From contig PLRZ01000355.1 in assembly GCA_003164075.1 (NCBI GenBank), forward strand, positions 5,803 through 13,800: a stretch of DNA of 7,998 nt, given 5' to 3'. The stretch comes from Bryobacterales bacterium. Its GTDB lineage: Bacteria; Acidobacteriota; Terriglobia; Bryobacterales; Bryobacteraceae. The position numbers and the translations under genes were made by a program. The notes under the pieces are model-generated. The model searched no databases. It saw only the letters and a list, made by a program, of their open reading frames with translations, and had not been told where the DNA came from. This document shows, piece by piece, positions 6,141-7,998 of the stretch; position 1 is the first letter of the stretch; every line of letters starts with the position of its first letter.

Positions 6141-6206
6141 GGCACCCCGCGGACAAGAGTGTCTGCGCCACGTCATGGCAGGGGAATGGGTCAGCCCATT
6201 TTCCCC
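6141..6206. repeat. Probable dispersed repeat with two hairpins
   Basis: The core GCGGACA-agag-TGTCTGC (6149-6166) is a 7-bp stem with one G-T pair. Fifteen bases on, GGGGAATGGG (6181-6190) faces CCCATTTTCCCC (6195-6206) around a TCAG loop, with a 2-base bulge. I remember the 'GGACAAGAGTGTC' phrase and its flanks as common in acidobacterial intergenic DNA and in spurious ORFs there, but cannot check that here. Within this window it occurs once. The extent of the repeat unit is uncertain. Confidence 0.45.
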
Positions 6207-6284
6207 GTCAGGCAGAAATCGCGGGGCGACATCAGGCGGATCTTCGCCAATTCTAATTGCAAGTTGCTGATTCTGCACGCGGCT

Positions 6285-6305
6285 ACATGACTACTGTAGT
6301 CATGT
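6285..6305. promoter_or_regulatory. 21-bp perfect palindrome, candidate repressor operator
   Basis: Arms ACATGACTAC and GTAGTCATGT are perfectly complementary around a central T. Placement 16 bases ahead of a Shine-Dalgarno sequence suits an operator. The CTAC-T-GTAG core resembles the TACA/TGTA-type dyads used by BlaI/MecI/CopY winged-helix repressors; this assignment is inference. No regulator gene remains nearby. Confidence 0.5.
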
Positions 6306-6320
6306 GCGGCGCACAAAAGA

Positions 6321-6336
6321 AAGGACTTACGATATG
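6321..6336 (+). promoter_or_regulatory. Good ribosome binding site and ATG without an intact gene
   Basis: AAGGA (6321-6325) sits eight bases ahead of ATG 6334-6336. The frame that follows runs to 6693, but its product ([13 protein letters not shown]...) is Arg/His-rich, shows no family, and is out of frame with the KdpA remnant it overlaps. The start is probably what is left of a lost gene once controlled by the upstream palindrome. Confidence 0.4.
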
Positions 6337-6379
6337 AATTGGCGAAGATCCGTCAGGAGTTCCCAAATCGGGTCGACCC

Positions 6380-6541
6380 TTGCTCATCGGACGATTCCTG
6401 GTCATCATTCCGGCACTCGCCATCGCAGGGAGCCTGGCCGGGAAGAAGCGTCTGGCGGTTACCGGAGGAACCATGCCTACACATGGTCCGCTGTTTGGCG
6501 CCTTACTCCTGGGCGCTATCGTACTGCTGGCCGCTTTGACC
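6380..6541 (+). pseudogene. kdpA: Remnant of KdpA, potassium-transporting ATPase subunit A (C-terminal piece)
   Basis: A 54-codon stretch reads [20 protein letters not shown], then [19 protein letters not shown], then [15 protein letters not shown]. This follows the last part of KdpA closely (in E. coli roughly IGRFGVIIPVMAIAGSL...GTLPTHGPLFVGLL...GALT). KdpA is the membrane subunit, about 560-600 residues, that forms the potassium path of the KdpFABC pump. Here everything before the GRF helix is missing, and the match ends just before the expected FxPALALGP tail; the frame then runs through unrelated residues to TGA at 6599-6601. Upstream in the same frame the sequence is not KdpA-like back to a stop at 6335. 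No kdpB or kdpC is present. It is a truncated fragment with two sharp edges, pointing to deletion or transposition, not simple frameshift decay. Confidence 0.82.
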
Positions 6542-6712
6542 GTCTCGACGTGGCAGCGGGGTCGGCTATCGCTCACCAACCTTGTTCGCATGCCACACTG
6601 AAAATCATACAGGATGGAATTCTCGCCTCTCCCTATACGCCGAAGAAAATCGAGAGATACTGTCGGGAGTTCTGGAGGGCGAATGGAAGGTAGTCGCAAG
6701 AAAACAAAAGCC
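6542..6712. other. Unassigned gap between the kdpA remnant and the Panacea gene
   Basis: I see no recognisable gene or strong structure here. Short frames read through on both strands, but they carry no family motif and have no ribosome binding site. Composition becomes less GC-rich towards the right, matching the gene that follows. Confidence 0.5.
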
Positions 6713-6742
6713 TTGCAATTCTCTAAGACTTGGCGGTACAAT
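6713..6742 (+). promoter_or_regulatory. Probable promoter of the Panacea-domain gene, leaderless
   Basis: TTGCAA (6713-6718, four of six to TTGACA) and TACAAT (6737-6742, five of six to TATAAT) are 18 bp apart. The predicted start of transcription, 6749-6750, falls at or just before the ATG at 6751, so the mRNA would be leaderless or nearly so. No Shine-Dalgarno sequence is seen, in agreement. Confidence 0.55.
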
Positions 6743-6750
6743 GAACGGAA

Positions 6751-7299
6751 ATGCGGCCACGCTTCAACGAAGTCAAGGCGACACAAGCCGCTTCCCGGTT
6801 GCTGGAGCTACGCGGCGGAAGAATGAGCTATATGAAGCTCATAAAGCTGCTGTACCTTGCTGACAGGCAGTCCATTATAAGCCATGGTCGCACAATCACT
6901 ACCGGTCGGCATGTCTCGATGCCAAAGGGGCCAGTCGTCAGCCAGATCCTTGATTTGGTCACCGAAGACGACCCTCCGAGTGGTCCAACGTTTTGGCGGA
7001 AACACATCTCCCCTCCAGAAAACTTCGAGGTAACCTTGATTCAACCCCCAGGGGACGATGAACTGTCGAGGGCGGAAGAGGCCGTTATCGACGGCGTCTT
7101 TGCGGAGCACGGAGCGAAGGGAAGGTGGGAACTCGTTGACTTTACCCATGACCTTCCAGAGTGGCAGGACCCGAACGGGGGCTCAATCCCTATCGCATAT
7201 CGGGATATCCTCAAAGTCGCCGGAAAGACCGAGGCTGAGATAATTGCAATTGAGAGGGAAATTGAGAGCCTAGCAGTCACAGAGGCACTATTCGCCTAA
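6751..7299 (+). CDS. Panacea-domain protein (SocA-like, DUF4065), probable antitoxin
   Basis: The 182-residue protein matches the Panacea/SocA-like family. Residues 5-70 carry the hallmark: FNEVKATQAASRLLELRGG, then MSYMKLIKLLYLADRQSI (25-42) and GRHVSMPKGPVVSQILDL (52-69). The second half has the usual ELVDFTHDLPEWQDP motif (127-141) and SIPIAYRDIL (145-154). Panacea domains are shared by antitoxins that neutralise many unrelated toxins; SocA of Caulobacter is a proteolytic adaptor that delivers the SocB toxin to ClpXP. The partner toxin normally lies next door, but I find no credible toxin gene on either side, so this may be an orphan or have lost its partner in the rearranged DNA upstream. 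Codon choice (for example ATA, AAG/AAA, CCT, AGG) is less GC-biased than in der or the Memo gene, suggesting transfer. The ATG at 6751 gives the family's usual N-terminus. Confidence 0.82.
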   Translation: MRPRFNEVKATQAASRLLELRGGRMSYMKLIKLLYLADRQSIISHGRTITTGRHVSMPKGPVVSQILDLVTEDDPPSGPTFWRKHISPPENFEVTLIQPPGDDELSRAEEAVIDGVFAEHGAKGRWELVDFTHDLPEWQDPNGGSIPIAYRDILKVAGKTEAEIIAIEREIESLAVTEALFA

Positions 7300-7351
7300 A
7301 GACGGTCCTCAGTGTCAGCCAAGGCTGGATCACTGGCCAGCAGCCCGTCTT
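7299..7351. terminator. Nested hairpins right after the Panacea stop, possible terminator
   Basis: AAGACGG (7299-7305) pairs with CCGTCTT (7345-7351). Inside, CAGTG-t-CAGCC (7310-7320) faces GGCTG-gat-CACTG (7323-7335), and as an alternative GCTGG (7324-7328) pairs with CCAGC (7337-7341). The structure starts at the last base of the TAA stop. No T tract follows, so it would act as a terminator only weakly, or protect the 3' end. Confidence 0.4.
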
Positions 7352-7428
7352 CATTACAAGCTGCAATCAACCCACATTTCAGGCACTCCCCACCACGGCC
7401 CCACGCCCCGTTCTCATTTAAACTAGTC

Positions 7429-7436
7429 AAGGGGGG
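7429..7436 (+). promoter_or_regulatory. Strong Shine-Dalgarno sequence ahead of a non-canonical start
   Basis: AAGGGGGG lies eight bases ahead of an ATC codon at 7445-7447. No ATG, GTG or TTG lies at a useful distance in the E1 reading frame. The site is therefore the main evidence that translation of the E1 gene begins near 7445. Confidence 0.5.
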
Positions 7437-7444
7437 ATCCGCTC

Positions 7445-7998
7445 ATCTCTACGCTTCCGTCAACTTCTGCGCCAGCCTCTGCCTCGGACCTCTTCGCAGG
7501 CCTCGACGCGGAGCAACTCGTCCGCGCTTTTCGCCTGATGCACACCTCCCGGCGCCTCGACGACCGCGAGGTGACACTCAAGCGCCAGAATCGCATCTTC
7601 TTCCAGATCAGCGCCGCCGGCCATGAGGCCATCCAGGTGGCCGCCGGGATGGTCCTGCGGCCGGGGCACGACTGGCTTTTTCCGTACTACCGCGACCGCG
7701 CTCTCTGCCTGGCGCTCGGCGTCACCCCCTACGAAATGCTGCAACAGGCCGTGGGCGCGGCCGCCGACCCCGCTTCGGGAGGCCGCCAGATGCCTTCCCA
7801 TTGGGGCCACCGCCAGTACAACATCGTGAGTTCTTCCTCACCCACCGGCACGCAGTACAACCAGGCGGTGGGCTGCGCCGAAGCGTCGCGCTATGGCGGC
7901 TCAAGGACGGACGAAATTACCCTGGTCACCTCAGGTGAGGGCGCCACCAGCGAAGGCGAGTTCTGGGAAGCGCTCAACGCCGCTTGCCTGGGGCGCCT
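7445..7998 (+). CDS. Thiamine-diphosphate-dependent 2-oxoacid dehydrogenase E1, N-terminal part (cut by window edge)
   Basis: The frame gives 184 codons before the edge. Residues (counting from 7445) show E1-alpha features: [20 protein letters not shown] (29-48), [17 protein letters not shown] (52-68), [17 protein letters not shown] (76-92), [11 protein letters not shown] (112-122), [17 protein letters not shown] (131-147), and the start of the thiamine-diphosphate/Mg site [15 protein letters not shown] (164-178), where many relatives have GDG. E1 decarboxylates pyruvate, branched-chain 2-oxoacids or a similar substrate and loads the acyl group onto the lipoyl domain of E2. Acidobacteria often have alpha and beta parts fused in one chain; the window ends too early to tell. 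The frame is open back to a TAG at 7424. The first standard start is ATG 7538, which would lose 31 residues; ATC 7445 after AAGGGGGG gives [10 protein letters not shown] and fits better. Confidence 0.85.
   Translation, partial: MSTLPSTSAPASASDLFAGLDAEQLVRAFRLMHTSRRLDDREVTLKRQNRIFFQISAAGHEAIQVAAGMVLRPGHDWLFPYYRDRALCLALGVTPYEMLQQAVGAAADPASGGRQMPSHWGHRQYNIVSSSSPTGTQYNQAVGCAEASRYGGSRTDEITLVTSGEGATSEGEFWEALNAACLGR

Larger units (their letters stand above)
5739..6333. other. Gene-free, structure-rich intergenic region
   Basis: No protein in any frame of this 595-bp stretch looks real: the longest frames (minus strand, 5818-6171 and 6057-6278) are Arg/Ser/Pro-rich and lack family signatures. The sequence instead holds a series of hairpins and inverted repeats described separately (5823-5842, 5952-6084, 6149-6166, 6181-6206, 6237-6352). 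A small extra stem is GGGT-TG-ACCC near 5911-5920. The translated minus strand contains phrases such as AQTLLSA and RRHSCPRGA, which I remember as recurring in spurious frames of acidobacterial genomes, suggesting dispersed repeats. Confidence 0.6.
6237..6352. repeat. Perfect 17-bp inverted repeat flanking an operator-like palindrome
   Basis: CGGATCTTCGCCAATTC (6237-6253) is the exact reverse complement of GAATTGGCGAAGATCCG (6336-6352). The pair encloses 82 bp with a second, independent palindrome (6285-6305), a Shine-Dalgarno sequence (6321-6325) and an ATG (6334-6336) that runs into the right arm. The arms could be termini of a small mobile or repeat element, or two oppositely oriented copies of a dispersed motif. 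Confidence 0.6.

Noticed and set aside
5818..6171. A 117-codon minus-strand frame in the intergenic region.
   Set aside because: The product is Arg/Ser/Pro-rich without domain features, and the frame runs through both arms of the long inverted repeat, so repeats explain it better.
6334..6693. A plus-strand frame with a good ribosome binding site.
   Set aside because: The start signal is good, but the protein is out of frame with the KdpA remnant, Arg/His-rich and unrecognisable; only the start site is reported.
6283..6786. A 167-codon minus-strand frame, considered as a toxin partner for the Panacea gene.
   Set aside because: It is antisense to the kdpA remnant, overlaps the Panacea start, and has no toxin-like motif.
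7041..7280. A 79-codon minus-strand frame rich in Ser/Ile opposite the Panacea gene.
   Set aside because: It is entirely antisense to the conserved C-terminal half of the Panacea protein and has no ribosome binding site.
1..7998. CRISPR arrays, tRNA or rRNA genes, intact insertion sequences.
   Set aside because: No regularly spaced direct repeats, cloverleaf-like sequence or transposase motif was seen.

Overview
The window looks like part of an acidobacterial chromosome, probably Bryobacterales (Candidatus Solibacter-like). This rests on the GC-rich coding style, the N-terminal signature of the acidobacterial type of MacB-like permease in a gene remnant, the bactofilin-methyltransferase pair, and a single-chain type E1 dehydrogenase start. 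It is inferred from remembered family features, not from a database search.

Layout. Positions 1-119 (minus) hold the N-terminus of a family 2 glycosyltransferase. Divergent from it is a plus-strand pair: a TrmH/SpoU-family RNA 2'-O-methyltransferase (146-673) and a Memo-family protein (692-1924). Convergent to these is a minus-strand unit made of a short remnant of an ABC-type permease (2696-2866), a PIN-domain toxin (2260-2682) and a ribbon-helix-helix antitoxin (2012-2263); toxin and antitoxin overlap by ATGA. The plus strand then carries der (3043-4368), a bactofilin (4458-5039) and a SAM-dependent methyltransferase (5055-5738), which together form a housekeeping and cell-envelope block.

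From 5739 to about 6750 there is roughly 1 kb without an intact gene. It is rich in structure: a long imperfect inverted repeat (5952-6084) whose loop holds further hairpins, two hairpins inside a probable dispersed repeat (6141-6206), and a 17-bp perfect inverted repeat (6237-6253 / 6336-6352) that encloses a 21-bp operator-like palindrome. A clear C-terminal piece of the potassium-ATPase subunit KdpA (6380-6541) lies in the same stretch. It reads as a graveyard of rearranged DNA. A Panacea-domain antitoxin-like gene (6751-7299), apparently without a toxin partner, sits at its edge and has less GC-biased codon use, suggesting acquired DNA.

The right end (7445-7998) is the N-terminal third or so of a thiamine-diphosphate-dependent 2-oxoacid dehydrogenase E1. 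Its natural start seems to be an AUC codon behind a strong Shine-Dalgarno sequence, because no ATG, GTG or TTG lies upstream of codon 32 in the open frame.

No tRNA, rRNA, CRISPR array or intact insertion sequence was seen. The best candidates for something undescribed are the multi-hairpin element at 5952-6084, the inverted-repeat/operator/start-codon arrangement at 6237-6352, and the possible AUC start of the E1 gene.
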